A stretch of 64,000 nucleotides of DNA from assembly GCA_021740905.1 (NCBI GenBank), contig JAIOYV010000013.1:1-64000 (forward strand), read 5' to 3'. A program made the translations under genes and the position numbers. Every line of letters starts with the position of its first letter. Position 1 is the stretch's first letter. Source of the stretch: Bacteroidales bacterium. Its GTDB lineage: Bacteria; Bacteroidota; Bacteroidia; Bacteroidales; M50B96. Below are positions 36,426 through 45,474 of this stretch, piece by piece. The notes beneath the pieces were generated by a model, which did not search any database, was not told the origin of the DNA, and saw nothing but the letters and a program-made list of their open reading frames with translations.

Positions 36426-38261
36426 ATGTGTGGAATTGTAGGTTATATTGGTGATAAAGAAGCATATCCAATATTAATAAATGGGTTAAAACGTCTTGAA
36501 TACAGAGGCTATGATTCGGCTGGTATCGCATTGATCAATTCACAGACAAATACCTATAAGGTTAAAGGAAAAGTAAGTGATTTAGAGAAGTTTGTTCAAG
36601 GAAAAGATATCAGTGGGAAAATAGGGATAGGACATACACGCTGGGCTACTCATGGCGAACCAAACGATGCCAACGCCCATCCACACGCATCATCAAAAGG
36701 AAATTTTATTGTTATCCATAATGGCATTATCGAAAACTATTCAACCTTAAAAGAGACGCTGATAAAAAATGGGTATACTTTCAAAAGCGACACCGACACA
36801 GAAGTGTTGGCCAACCTTATCGAATACATATACGAGGGGGAAGGAATTTCTGCGGAAGATGCCGTTAGGTATGCATTACAAGAAGTATCAGGGGCGTATG
36901 CTCTTGTCGTAGTCGCCAAGGACGAACAGGATAAGCTTATTGCCGCACGCAAAGGAAGTCCGCTCGTAATTGGCATTGGTGAAGGCGAATATTTTCTGGC
37001 CTCGGATGCCACACCTATTATCGAGCACACGAAAAGTGTAATCTATCTGAACGATCTTGACGTCGCAGTGATTACCAAGCACGAACTAAACCTGAAAACT
37101 CTCAAAAATGATAAAATCACACCCAAAGTACAAAAGCTTGATCTTGAAATTGGAGAAATAGAAAAAGGTGGTTTTGATCATTTTATGTTGAAAGAAATTT
37201 TTGAACAACCACAAACCATTACAAATACACTTCGCGGTAGGATATCTGCCGATTTGAAAGATATTCATCATGGTGGGATTTCCGGGGTAATACCGCAACT
37301 GGTGGCAGCCAAAAGGTTAATCATTATTGCATGTGGGACATCGTGGCATGCTGGTTTGGTTGGTGAATATATATTTGAAGAATTTGCCCGCCTCCCTGTT
37401 GAGGTGGAATATGCTTCTGAATTTAGGTACAGAAATCCTGTCATTTATAAAGATGATGTGGTAATTGCCATAAGCCAGAGTGGTGAAACCGCCGATACCC
37501 TTGCCGCTATTAATCTGGCAAAAAGATCGGGCGCACTAGTACTGGGTGTTTGCAATGTAGTTGGCTCGTCCATCTCGCGCGAAACCGATGCTGGGATATA
37601 CACGTATGCCGGGCCGGAAATCGGTGTGGCTTCTACTAAAGCGTTCACCTCGCAAGTTACGGCACTTACTTTTCTTGCCCTTATGATAGCCCACCGCCGC
37701 GAAACCATCAAACAGGAAGACTATGAAAGGATAATTGCCGCCATGGTCGAAATCCCCAAAAAAATAGAAGCATTGTTGCAAAACAATGACCAGTTCAAAA
37801 AAATTGCAGCCCTTTATAAAGATGCTGATAATTTCCTTTACCTGGGCCGTGGTTATTTTTTCCCGGTTGCTTTAGAAGGAGCTCTAAAATTGAAAGAAAT
37901 TTCCTACATCCATGCTGAAGGATATCCGGCAGCTGAGATGAAACATGGCCCAATTGCCCTGATCGATGAAAAAATGCCGGTGGTGGTAATTGCAGCCAAA
38001 GATAAATCATACGAAAAAATCGTCAGCAATATCCAGGAAGTGAAAGCGCGAAAAGGGATTGTAATCGCTATTGTGACCGAAGGCGACACGGTGATCAAGA
38101 AAATGGCCGACCATGTATTGGAAATCCCTCACACAGAAGATGTTTTGGCCCCTATCTTAGCAGTCATACCCTTGCAGTTGCTGTCGTACCACATCGCCGT
38201 ATTACGTGGCTGCAATGTCGACCAGCCACGTAACCTGGCCAAGTCGGTGACTGTGGAGTAG
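36426..38261 (+). CDS. glmS: Glutamine-fructose-6-phosphate aminotransferase (isomerizing)
   Basis: 611 residues. It makes glucosamine-6-phosphate from fructose-6-phosphate and glutamine, the first step to UDP-GlcNAc for peptidoglycan and surface sugars. The Ntn glutaminase domain starts at Cys2 (MCGIVGYIG) after Met removal and has YRGYDSAG, GHTRWATHG and NGIIENY. Two SIS domains follow (CGTSWHAGL, SQSGETADT, YLGRGYFFPVALEGALKLKEISYIHAEGY) and the C-terminus DQPRNLAKSVTVE is the conserved end containing the active-site loop Lys. It is the last gene of this plus-strand group. Confidence 0.98.
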   Translation: MCGIVGYIGDKEAYPILINGLKRLEYRGYDSAGIALINSQTNTYKVKGKVSDLEKFVQGKDISGKIGIGHTRWATHGEPNDANAHPHASSKGNFIVIHNGIIENYSTLKETLIKNGYTFKSDTDTEVLANLIEYIYEGEGISAEDAVRYALQEVSGAYALVVVAKDEQDKLIAARKGSPLVIGIGEGEYFLASDATPIIEHTKSVIYLNDLDVAVITKHELNLKTLKNDKITPKVQKLDLEIGEIEKGGFDHFMLKEIFEQPQTITNTLRGRISADLKDIHHGGISGVIPQLVAAKRLIIIACGTSWHAGLVGEYIFEEFARLPVEVEYASEFRYRNPVIYKDDVVIAISQSGETADTLAAINLAKRSGALVLGVCNVVGSSISRETDAGIYTYAGPEIGVASTKAFTSQVTALTFLALMIAHRRETIKQEDYERIIAAMVEIPKKIEALLQNNDQFKKIAALYKDADNFLYLGRGYFFPVALEGALKLKEISYIHAEGYPAAEMKHGPIALIDEKMPVVVIAAKDKSYEKIVSNIQEVKARKGIVIAIVTEGDTVIKKMADHVLEIPHTEDVLAPILAVIPLQLLSYHIAVLRGCNVDQPRNLAKSVTVE

Positions 38262-38317
38262 GTTTGTTTAGAGTTCATCCCCATCTAAGTTTTCGTTTTC
38301 ATAGCTTTTTTTCTCCG

Positions 38318-38421
38318 CCCCCTTTAAAAAGGGGGACTGTGGTTGTTTCAGAGACAAGACAGTAGTAATTTACCACTTAATTTTGCAACAGGGACAAGCC
38401 CTTCCTTATTTTAAGGAAGGG
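38318..38421. repeat. Two palindromes after glmS
   Basis: CCCCCTTT (38318-38325) pairs with AAAGGGGG (38328-38335), and CCCTTCCTTA (38399-38408) pairs with TAAGGAAGGG (38412-38421). The first could act as a transcription end for glmS. The second lies inside the dispersed repeat at 38381-38440. Confidence 0.65.
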
Positions 38422-38440
38422 TTGGGATGGATGAAAAAAT
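38381..38440. repeat. Dispersed repeat, copy 2 (see 11962-12020)
   Basis: TTTTGCAACAGGGACAAGCC... through GGATGAAAAAAT aligns along its length with 11962-12020, with scattered differences. It is followed by tandem AACTCAGAAC units (38485-38526), a third type of short repeat seen reversed at 16388-16425. Confidence 0.7.
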
Positions 38441-38526
38441 GCTGTGGGTGCGTGTCTCGGGATTGGATGCCTACTAGAGACCGCCAAACTCAGAACTCAG
38501 AACTCAGAACTTTTCAACTCAGAACT

Positions 38527-40437
38527 TTACAGCAGGATGGCTTTGTGAAAATATTTTTTCCCTTTCATACATACTTCAACATAAAATAAACCTTTGGTTT
38601 GAATAGGTATATTGTATTTGCGCCCAATAGCTTCAACAGGGTTGTCTGTATGAACAAGCCTTCCATGGCTATCGTACCAATTTATTTGAAGGATTGTATT
38701 TTTGGAAGAAATGGATAGATAATCACTTGCCGGGTTTGGGTGAATTTTCACATCATCGCCATCGGCAATGTCCTGGATTCCTTCGACAACACTTAAAAGC
38801 GAGGCCTCATCGACCAAGATAGGTGTACGATCGGCATTTTCATACATGGCCTTAAAAGAATCGATCCGTGACGAGGAGTAACTGAACAATTCCGACAACC
38901 ATTTATCATTCGCAGTTTGATAATGAAGTTTTGTCGATACCTGCAGGTCATCGATATTACCAGCCAAAGGGATATGAAAATGCACAATATCGCTGCCATT
39001 TCCTTCGATCCCGTTGTCGTGGTTGAAATCGGTGTCGTTTGCAGCTGTTCCCACAATTTTAACCGTGTCGTAGCTGGTGTGTGAAACTGAAAAACCACTT
39101 GGCACCAGCCTGTTGTCTTTTAGATGCGAATCGGCGTAGAGCAAAACAGTGGTCTGGTTTCCTTGGAAATCGGCCATCACCATCTCGTAAATCTGAACCT
39201 GATCCTCAGACTTGATCACATTATAATGAGGTTCGTAACCGGAATCTTCATCTATCAATTTAAAATCAGAGTTATATTTACCACTATGGAAGAGTGTATC
39301 GCCCCAGGTATCGATGACCACCAATTCAAGAAACGCACGACGGATGGGAAATCCTGACGGGAATTTATGCCCTGTAAGATTTGCTAATTCCACGTCGACA
39401 AATAGGCTGTCGGGTGTGCGGTTGATTTCTTCTAATTGCATATCGACACTATTATTCTGAAGCAAATTCAAGGTGCGCGAAATAGTGGTGTCGAATTGGG
39501 CTTCGGTGGCTGTAACGCCCAGCGCGGTTGTATTCATCTTCAAAAGCCTTTGCATGAAGATGTTTGCCCCTACCAGAAAATGTTTTCCAAAAGGTGTCCG
39601 TGTATCGTTAAACCATCCAGGCATCGATGAAATTACCACAGGATTAGTTATTTCGGGCACATGGCAGCTTTGGCAGCTTGAGCCGTTGGCAGGATACGAA
39701 GAGTTTAACCACTCGTGATAGATGGCCTGTTCCACAAAGGAATTTCCTGTTGGAGTTCCGGTATTGTCAACCGAATGAGTGATAAGCGTATGACAGGATG
39801 CACATAATTTTGAAGATTTAACATGAGGACTGTAGGTTGGTGTATATCCAGTATTGTTGATCATAGGGCCGGTAAATGGAAAAGTGAAAGGCCCCCAAAT
39901 TTCATGCTGGTCGCCGGAAATAAAATCACCTGAAAAATTCCCCATGGACCCGGGTGTTATTTGGTGACAAATCGTGCAAGTCACCCCATCGCGGGCAATG
40001 GCGTTGGCATCCATTTCAGCCATACTATAGCTTGCTTGCCCATTGTGGTGGGCATCGGCATTGGCAGCAGGTGCATGACAACGTGTGCACTTATCCTCGA
40101 TGGCCGCCTGCAAGCCCGGGTTCACCAGCACTTCGTGGCTTACCTTTGCCTGCCATAGTGGGTCTTTAGCTGCATTGGCCATCATGGTTGACCGCCAGTC
40201 ACTTAAAATTCCAACATGATTGCCCTGGTTGTCGGTAATGTTTTCGTGACACATCAAACATTCTCCACTGGCCGCAAAGAGGGTATTAAACCCCGTTGGC
40301 AGATTTGTTGATTTACTGCTTTTTTCACTCAATTGGTCATGTTCCCCTCTGTACCGATGCCGGTTTTGTTGGAATCCGAAAATGACAAATGCAAGTACTG
40401 GGACTATAACTAATGATATTCTACTGGTTGGCTTCAT
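38527..40437 (-). CDS. Pentaheme c-type cytochrome with T9SS sorting tail
   Basis: 636 residues. After an N-terminal signal (about 1-23) come five CxxCH haem-binding motifs: CLMCH (60-64), CTRCH (117-121), CTICH (154-158), CASCH (212-216) and CQSCH (255-259). The central part (about 300-540) has no haem motifs and looks beta-rich, with LTGHKFPSGFPIRRAFLEL, a motif common in multihaem cytochromes of the c554/octahaem type. The last ~80 residues form a T9SS type A tail (IHPNPASDYLSI...KGLFYVEVCMKGKKYFHKAILL). The protein is thus predicted to be exported across the outer membrane and to carry haem on the cell surface or outside, suggesting extracellular electron transfer. It is convergent with glmS. 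Confidence 0.9.
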   Translation of the reverse strand: MKPTSRISLVIVPVLAFVIFGFQQNRHRYRGEHDQLSEKSSKSTNLPTGFNTLFAASGECLMCHENITDNQGNHVGILSDWRSTMMANAAKDPLWQAKVSHEVLVNPGLQAAIEDKCTRCHAPAANADAHHNGQASYSMAEMDANAIARDGVTCTICHQITPGSMGNFSGDFISGDQHEIWGPFTFPFTGPMINNTGYTPTYSPHVKSSKLCASCHTLITHSVDNTGTPTGNSFVEQAIYHEWLNSSYPANGSSCQSCHVPEITNPVVISSMPGWFNDTRTPFGKHFLVGANIFMQRLLKMNTTALGVTATEAQFDTTISRTLNLLQNNSVDMQLEEINRTPDSLFVDVELANLTGHKFPSGFPIRRAFLELVVIDTWGDTLFHSGKYNSDFKLIDEDSGYEPHYNVIKSEDQVQIYEMVMADFQGNQTTVLLYADSHLKDNRLVPSGFSVSHTSYDTVKIVGTAANDTDFNHDNGIEGNGSDIVHFHIPLAGNIDDLQVSTKLHYQTANDKWLSELFSYSSSRIDSFKAMYENADRTPILVDEASLLSVVEGIQDIADGDDVKIHPNPASDYLSISSKNTILQINWYDSHGRLVHTDNPVEAIGRKYNIPIQTKGLFYVEVCMKGKKYFHKAILL

Positions 40438-40831
40438 CGTATTTAATTATTTAGATGTGTAAATATATTAAAACTAATGATGGCTTTTATCCTGATATGG
40501 AATTTATACCGGTTCTAAATTACCTGATTAAAAAAGAGACAGAGTGAAATGAAGGAGATCCTTCACTTTGTTTTGAAAATCAAGGGTTCTATTATTAGGG
40601 GAGGCAATGGCTAATAGGGATAGTAACTAAGCTTGTCAATAATTTTGTTTCTCATTCGATATTCTATCAATATAGGTGCGAGTGGCAGTAATTCAGGCAT
40701 CGTCATCTTACAACCCGCGACCCGAAACCCAAAACACGAAACCCGAAACCTTTTATGTTAACGTAGGTTAAGGTTTTTCCATTGAATGAAACTGTTTCGT
40801 ACTTTTATATCCTGAAAAGCAAAAAGGCTGA
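40438..40831. other. Intergenic region between cytochrome and histidine kinase genes
   Basis: 394 bases between divergent genes; no gene seen. It contains a run of tandem ACCCGAAAC-type units (about 40715-40755, written ACCCGAAACCC, ACACGAAACCC). A near -7 box TACTTTTA (40800-40807) precedes the kinase start. Confidence 0.6.
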
Positions 40832-42478
40832 ATGAAAAAGAAACTAAGGATAATAGCAATCATGATCGGGCTGGCACTGGCGGGGATCATTTACTTTCAG
40901 GTGCAGTGGTTGCGAAGTTCGTACAATATATGGCAGAAGCAGTTCGACACAAATGTGCGCGAGGCCCTGACCGCTGCCATCGAGAACAACTTACAAGATA
41001 AACTCATCAGCCTGTCGAAGATTTACAGCTTTGGCAATGGGGCAGGTCAAACAACCATCAAAATTGTTTCAACCGACAGTGTGCTGGATTTGACGAACGT
41101 ATTTTTTAAATTGGACAAATCGGATCTTGTACACACCGAAGATTTCTCGGGAATAAAAAAATTGACTCTTCTTTCCGACAGTTTAAATAGGTCATTCAAA
41201 GAAGGAATAAGTGCTTTAGAAGACAGTTTTAAAATCAAGTATAATGAAGGGTTTAGTGATTTTAAAGCAGATTTTGACATTAAGGTGGAGGTCTTGGATT
41301 CTGTAAAGAGAAGCATTTCTGACAGTCTTGTTTGCGACTCGGTATTCGTAGGTAAGAACCGCCCCACGTTTATAGTTTCTTCCGAATCATGGCTTGATAC
41401 AATAGCCGATCAACTTATTGAAACGAAAATTAAATGGAGCGAAAAAAGCTACAGCGATTTTAGGGAATCGCTTTTGGAAGAACTGCACAATTTCGATATT
41501 AATTTACCATTTTCACTCGGGGTGTATAATCTCGAAAGCCACACTTTCGAGTATATAAACCCGGAAAGCTGTGACACCAGTTTGTTGCAAAGTGGTTACA
41601 AAGCCCCTTTGCTGGGGAACAAGGATACAGCAAATTTTGCCAGCTTGTATTTCCCCGATCAGAAATCATACATTTTAAAAAAGCTTTTGCCATTGCTTAT
41701 CGGATCGTTTCTACTGTTTTTTATCGTGGCCGGGAGTTTTGCTTTTATGTTCCGTACTATTTTCAGGCAAAAAAAGCTTTCCGAAATAAAAAGCGATTTT
41801 GTGAATAACATGACCCACGAATTGAAGACCCCCATTTCCACAGTATCGTTAGCCCTGGAAGCCTTGCAGGATTTCGATGGGTTGAAAGACAAGCAACGCA
41901 CCGAAAAGTACCTGAACATTGCCCGTAGCGAAAACAACAGGTTGGGCTTGCTGGTCAACAAAATCCTAAAGATGTCGACCTACGAACAGCATGATCTACA
42001 ATTGCACATAGAAGAATGTAACATAACCGAGTGCCTCGAAAATGTATGTAAAAATTTCGATGTTCAGCTCCGACAAGCCAACGGAAACCTCATCAAAGAG
42101 TTTATGGCCGACAGACCAGTAATCCGGGCCGACCGGGTCCATTTCAACAACGTAATCTATAACCTTCTCGACAATGCCATGAAGTATTCCAACGAAAGCC
42201 CCGAAGTAAAGGTGTCGACCCGAAATGTTGAAAATGGCATATTAATAGAGGTGGCCGACAATGGGCCCGGGATTTCAAAACAGCATCAGCAAAAAATATT
42301 TGAGAAATTTTACCGGATCCCAAGCGGAGATCTGCACAAAGTGAAAGGGCATGGACTGGGCCTGAGCTATGTGAAAAAAATAGTGGAAGCCCACGGAGGG
42401 AGTATTTCTGTGGAAAGTAAGCCCGACAAAGGGAGTCGGTTTAGATTGCTTTTTCCACAAGAACATGCCCGGATATAA
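40832..42478 (+). CDS. Sensor histidine kinase
   Basis: 548 residues. One N-terminal span (about 5-23), a large periplasmic sensor region (about 30-280, no known domain recognised, rich in DS-x2-D repeats), a second span (about 285-307) and a cytoplasmic kinase. HisKA has the phosphorylation site His329 in VNNMTHELKTPIST. The ATPase domain has an N box NVIYNLLDNAMKYS, G1 DNGPGI and G2 GHGLGLSYVKKIVEAHGG. It lies 47 bases upstream of its OmpR-type regulator, and the two form a two-component system of unknown stimulus. Confidence 0.94.
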   Translation: MKKKLRIIAIMIGLALAGIIYFQVQWLRSSYNIWQKQFDTNVREALTAAIENNLQDKLISLSKIYSFGNGAGQTTIKIVSTDSVLDLTNVFFKLDKSDLVHTEDFSGIKKLTLLSDSLNRSFKEGISALEDSFKIKYNEGFSDFKADFDIKVEVLDSVKRSISDSLVCDSVFVGKNRPTFIVSSESWLDTIADQLIETKIKWSEKSYSDFRESLLEELHNFDINLPFSLGVYNLESHTFEYINPESCDTSLLQSGYKAPLLGNKDTANFASLYFPDQKSYILKKLLPLLIGSFLLFFIVAGSFAFMFRTIFRQKKLSEIKSDFVNNMTHELKTPISTVSLALEALQDFDGLKDKQRTEKYLNIARSENNRLGLLVNKILKMSTYEQHDLQLHIEECNITECLENVCKNFDVQLRQANGNLIKEFMADRPVIRADRVHFNNVIYNLLDNAMKYSNESPEVKVSTRNVENGILIEVADNGPGISKQHQQKIFEKFYRIPSGDLHKVKGHGLGLSYVKKIVEAHGGSISVESKPDKGSRFRLLFPQEHARI

Positions 42479-42525
42479 TAAAATTATCTTGATACTGATG
42501 TCTCAATACTATTATCTTTTTATGA

Positions 42526-43218
42526 ATGAAACACAAAATACTAATTGTTGAAGACGACCCAAACCTAGGGATCATCGTAAAAGAAAGCTTTGAGACCCGT
42601 GGCTTTGAAGCCAGGTTGAGCGAAAATGGGAAAAAGGGCTATGCTGAATATGTGCGCTGGAAACCCGATGTGTGCATACTCGACATAATGATGCCCGAAA
42701 AAGACGGCTTTACACTGGCCGAAGAAATCCGTGCCACCGACCAACATACGCCCATCATTTTTCTTACAGCCCGCTCTTTCAACGAGGATGTGTTGAAGGC
42801 TTTTGCCATTGGTGCCGACGATTACATCAAAAAACCTTTTTCGATGGAAGAGCTGATCTATCGCACAAAGGCTATCCTGAAACGCCTATCGGGAACAGGA
42901 TTGGAATTCAGCAAAACCTTTGAATACCCACTTGGGAAATACCAGTTCGATTACCGGCACCTTACCCTTACCTTCAACAACAAACAGCAAAAGCTTACCT
43001 CGCGCGAGGCCGACTTGCTAAAACTATTGTGCGATCACAAAAACCAGGTCCTCGACCGGGGTGAAACCCTGAAAAAACTTTGGGGCGACGATAACTTTTT
43101 CAATGGCCGCAGCCTCGATGTCTTCATCACCAAAATTAGGAAATACCTGAAGAATGATGATGATGTTGAAATAATCAATGTGCGGGGGAAAGGGTATAAG
43201 TTGATTGGGGACGATTGA
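42526..43218 (+). CDS. OmpR/PhoB-type response regulator
   Basis: 230 residues. The receiver domain (about 3-118) has the acidic pocket EDDPN, phosphoacceptor Asp53 in CILDIMMPEKDGF, switch Thr in FLTARS and Lys in IKKPF. The winged-helix DNA-binding domain (about 135-228) has LTSREADLLKLLCDHKNQV, RSLDVFITKIRKYL and the final NVRGKGYKLI. It is paired with the kinase just upstream and probably regulates transcription of nearby and distant genes. Confidence 0.96.
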   Translation: MKHKILIVEDDPNLGIIVKESFETRGFEARLSENGKKGYAEYVRWKPDVCILDIMMPEKDGFTLAEEIRATDQHTPIIFLTARSFNEDVLKAFAIGADDYIKKPFSMEELIYRTKAILKRLSGTGLEFSKTFEYPLGKYQFDYRHLTLTFNNKQQKLTSREADLLKLLCDHKNQVLDRGETLKKLWGDDNFFNGRSLDVFITKIRKYLKNDDDVEIINVRGKGYKLIGDD

Positions 43219-43250
43219 GTATCTTTATGGTATTATTTAAACCAATAGAA

Positions 43251-43799
43251 ATGAAAAAAACAGAAATAGTACAGCTATCCATAATTATTTTCGGGATACT
43301 TATAATTGTCCGTTCTATCGAGGTTTTTGTTACACAGGTGGGCATAATAATTGGTTATTCCGATCAGGATCATGGTTCTAACATTCCAATCATTGCATTT
43401 ACCGGAGGATTGTTACTGATGATTTTGATTGGAGTTGCCCTGGTTCGAAAATCTCTATGGCTTTCCAAAATTATAATTAAGGTCCAGGATGAGGATGAAT
43501 TATCCGTTCCGATTCGGATGACCCGTTTGGATCTATTATCGATAGTTATATTAATAATAAGTATCTATTTCCTTATTATCGGATTTCCGACTTTTTTTTC
43601 ATCAGCCGCTAATTTGGTTGTGCTTTTTTTCGCTGACTACTCCTATTTTAAGGAAATATATCAGACTCATGTTTGGCAAATCCTTCAGTACATTTTAATT
43701 ATCCTGATGTTTTTTCGGGCAAAATCAATATCTATTTGGATTGATAAAAATGTGATCGGAATTGGGTCGAGCAATAATGAGAAAATAGATGAGCCGTAA
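43251..43799 (+). CDS. Integral membrane protein of unknown function
   Basis: 182 residues from ATG 43251 (MKKTEIVQLS), the best of several in-frame starts. Four predicted membrane spans (about 7-28, 48-68, 98-120, 143-160) with short loops, and a Gly/Asn-rich C-terminal tail. No family was recognised. It lies 32 bases after the response regulator, in the same direction, so may be in its operon. Base usage is clearly more AT-rich than in the two-component genes, like the following accessory stretch. Confidence 0.75.
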   Translation: MKKTEIVQLSIIIFGILIIVRSIEVFVTQVGIIIGYSDQDHGSNIPIIAFTGGLLLMILIGVALVRKSLWLSKIIIKVQDEDELSVPIRMTRLDLLSIVILIISIYFLIIGFPTFFSSAANLVVLFFADYSYFKEIYQTHVWQILQYILIILMFFRAKSISIWIDKNVIGIGSSNNEKIDEP

Positions 43800-43823
43800 G
43801 TTTTACAGAAAGGTGAAAGTCCC

Positions 43824-43856
43824 ACTTACTAAGCATCTTTAAAATGCTCAGCAAGT
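43824..43856. repeat. Palindrome of the ACTTAGCAT family, right end of the membrane protein gene
   Basis: ACTTACTAAGCAT (43824-43836) pairs with ATGCTCAGCAAGT (43844-43856) with two mismatches of G-T type. It sits 29 bases before the end of the next gene. Confidence 0.7.
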
Positions 43857-43885
43857 AGTTAAGTAAATTGGCATCCTATTTTACA

Positions 43886-45061
43886 TTACTTATTAATTTT
43901 AACTTTTTTGTAAAATTCATAATTATCTGTCCCGTTTTTGTCCGAGGGATCTGGTTGACAAATTATCTGTAGTGTGTAATAATCGGGATATAGGTTGACT
44001 TCAAGAGCTGAGAAGGTGCTTTTAGTAATGATTGATGCGAGATGCTCTACCTTGTCTTTTTCAACATTATAATATTTAAATTTAAATTTAAAGTCATTGA
44101 CCAAGGTTGATGGATGTGCTTCAAGCTTTATTTTTATGAAGTAAGAAGATTTTATAAAATCGTATTGAAGGTTGTATTCAATATTGGACAGCCTGAAACT
44201 TACAGGCTTATCGTTCTGTTTTTCTACCAGCTTAAAATATTTTGCAGGAAGCAAAATCGACACATTCGAATCGAGAAATTGGATATTTCCTTTTGGCAAC
44301 AAATAATCATCCAATAAATCCGGTACATCCAAACTATTATATGCAAGGAAAAAATCAGCAATATTATCACGGGTTTTAATAGGATCCTTATCCTTTAAAA
44401 AAGCAACATAAGCCGAATAGTTGCAATCGGCATGGGGCATTGCTACACGAATCGAATCGCATATATTGGCAAATACGGTAGTGGTGTCGACATGGATGTT
44501 GTTTTTCGCATTAATGGTTTGTAAATACTTAATCTCTTTGTATGATTTTTTGCTGTAATAATCGAACGGAATATATCTATTTATAAAATTTGATAATACC
44601 TCATTGTTGGATACTCCAGCGATAAGTTTGATATACAAAAAGTTCATGCCATTATCTTCTGGATCAAAATCTTGAAAAGTGAAATTGCTGTAATAGGCTT
44701 TTACTCGCCACTCGAAATTAGACAATATACTGGTTGTATAAAGTTTTTCTTTCAGGTTTTTCTCGAATGATATTTTTAGGTCAGTGCCGAAAAATTCGAA
44801 CATATAGTTTTTTTTTACTATCAGTTCGAGCTGGTTGAAGGAGGCAGCACCACTAGGATCATGACTATTCTGTAAGTCCCTGTAAAACATGTAATCAGCC
44901 GAATGCCTACACCAGTCTTTCATAAATCCAAGTTCAAGTGGAAAACCTTCAAATTCCTGATTGAGAAAAATATTTGATAGCGAAGGATAATACCGACGGG
45001 ATGACTGTGCAAGCAGGTTGACAGAAATTAAAAGGAAGATCAACAGAAATCTAAAATTCAC
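43886..45061 (-). CDS. Secreted protein of unknown function (GTG start)
   Basis: 391 residues. The frame is open 41 codons further upstream (to 45184), but a clear signal peptide begins at the GTG whose complement lies at 45059-45061 (MNFRFLLIFLLISVNLLAQ), so I chose that start. The mature protein (from about residue 19) has QSSRRYYPSLSNIFLNQEF and many aromatic residues, and no recognised domain or T9SS tail. It contains several Cys (KDWCRH, ANICDSI, HADCNY) that could form disulfides. Base composition is AT-rich. Two family palindromes flank the gene at 43824 and 45154. Its function cannot be told from sequence. Confidence 0.7.
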   Translation of the reverse strand: MNFRFLLIFLLISVNLLAQSSRRYYPSLSNIFLNQEFEGFPLELGFMKDWCRHSADYMFYRDLQNSHDPSGAASFNQLELIVKKNYMFEFFGTDLKISFEKNLKEKLYTTSILSNFEWRVKAYYSNFTFQDFDPEDNGMNFLYIKLIAGVSNNEVLSNFINRYIPFDYYSKKSYKEIKYLQTINAKNNIHVDTTTVFANICDSIRVAMPHADCNYSAYVAFLKDKDPIKTRDNIADFFLAYNSLDVPDLLDDYLLPKGNIQFLDSNVSILLPAKYFKLVEKQNDKPVSFRLSNIEYNLQYDFIKSSYFIKIKLEAHPSTLVNDFKFKFKYYNVEKDKVEHLASIITKSTFSALEVNLYPDYYTLQIICQPDPSDKNGTDNYEFYKKVKINK

Positions 45062-45153
45062 GGTTTTTAAATTTAGTAATACAGTAAACAAAAATAGGTA
45101 ATTTTTTTGTTCGGTAAAGGTGGCGCGACTGGAATGAAGGGAACAGAATGCCC

Positions 45154-45186
45154 ACTTGCTAAACATCACAAAGATGTTTAGCAAGT
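45154..45186. repeat. Perfect 14-bp palindrome of the ACTTAGCAT family
   Basis: ACTTGCTAAACATC (45154-45167) pairs exactly with GATGTTTAGCAAGT (45173-45186). With the copy at 43824 it brackets the unknown secreted gene. Confidence 0.8.
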
Positions 45187-45293
45187 AGATAAAGGAAATG
45201 ACACCATCCTACTCATTAAAAACCTGCCAGATTCTCTGAAATACATTCCGCTCTCTTGGTCAAAACTTAAAAAAAAACTTTCACTAGCCCTTT

Positions 45294-45400
45294 TATACCA
45301 ATTGTGTATTAAAATGCGCTGAAAGCCATTTTAATATTTACAATGGTAAATGCCGGTATATACCTGCCTGTCCGGCAGGCAGGTTTGAAGGGGCTTTAGG
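45294..45400. repeat. Dispersed repeat copy A, with 21-base palindromic insertion
   Basis: The segment starting TATACCAATTGTGTATTAAA and ending GGGGCTTTAGG aligns with 60905-60990 with few differences. Copy A differs by an extra unit of exactly 21 bases at 45363-45383: arm CCTGCCTG, five-base centre TCCGG, arm CAGGCAGG. Removing it restores the alignment. Confidence 0.85.
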
Positions 45401-45419
45401 GCAATTTAATATAAAACTT

Positions 45420-45454
45420 TTTGGATAAAAAGATATCTGTTATTTTTATCTTTG
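45420..45454 (+). promoter_or_regulatory. Promoter of the ATPase cassette
   Basis: TTTG (45420-45423) and TATCTTTG (45447-45454) match the Bacteroidota -33/-7 boxes with the same 23-base gap as at glmS. The ATG is 21 bases downstream of the -7 box, so the leader is very short. Confidence 0.65.
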
Positions 45455-45474
45455 TAAAAATAACACTTTATAAA

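Larger units (their letters stand above)
45062..45474. other. Intergenic region before the ATPase cassette
   Basis: 413 bases between divergent genes with no gene. It holds, in order, the 45154-45186 palindrome, the dispersed repeat copy A (45294-45400) containing the 21-base palindromic unit (45363-45383), and the cassette promoter (45420-45454). Confidence 0.75.
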
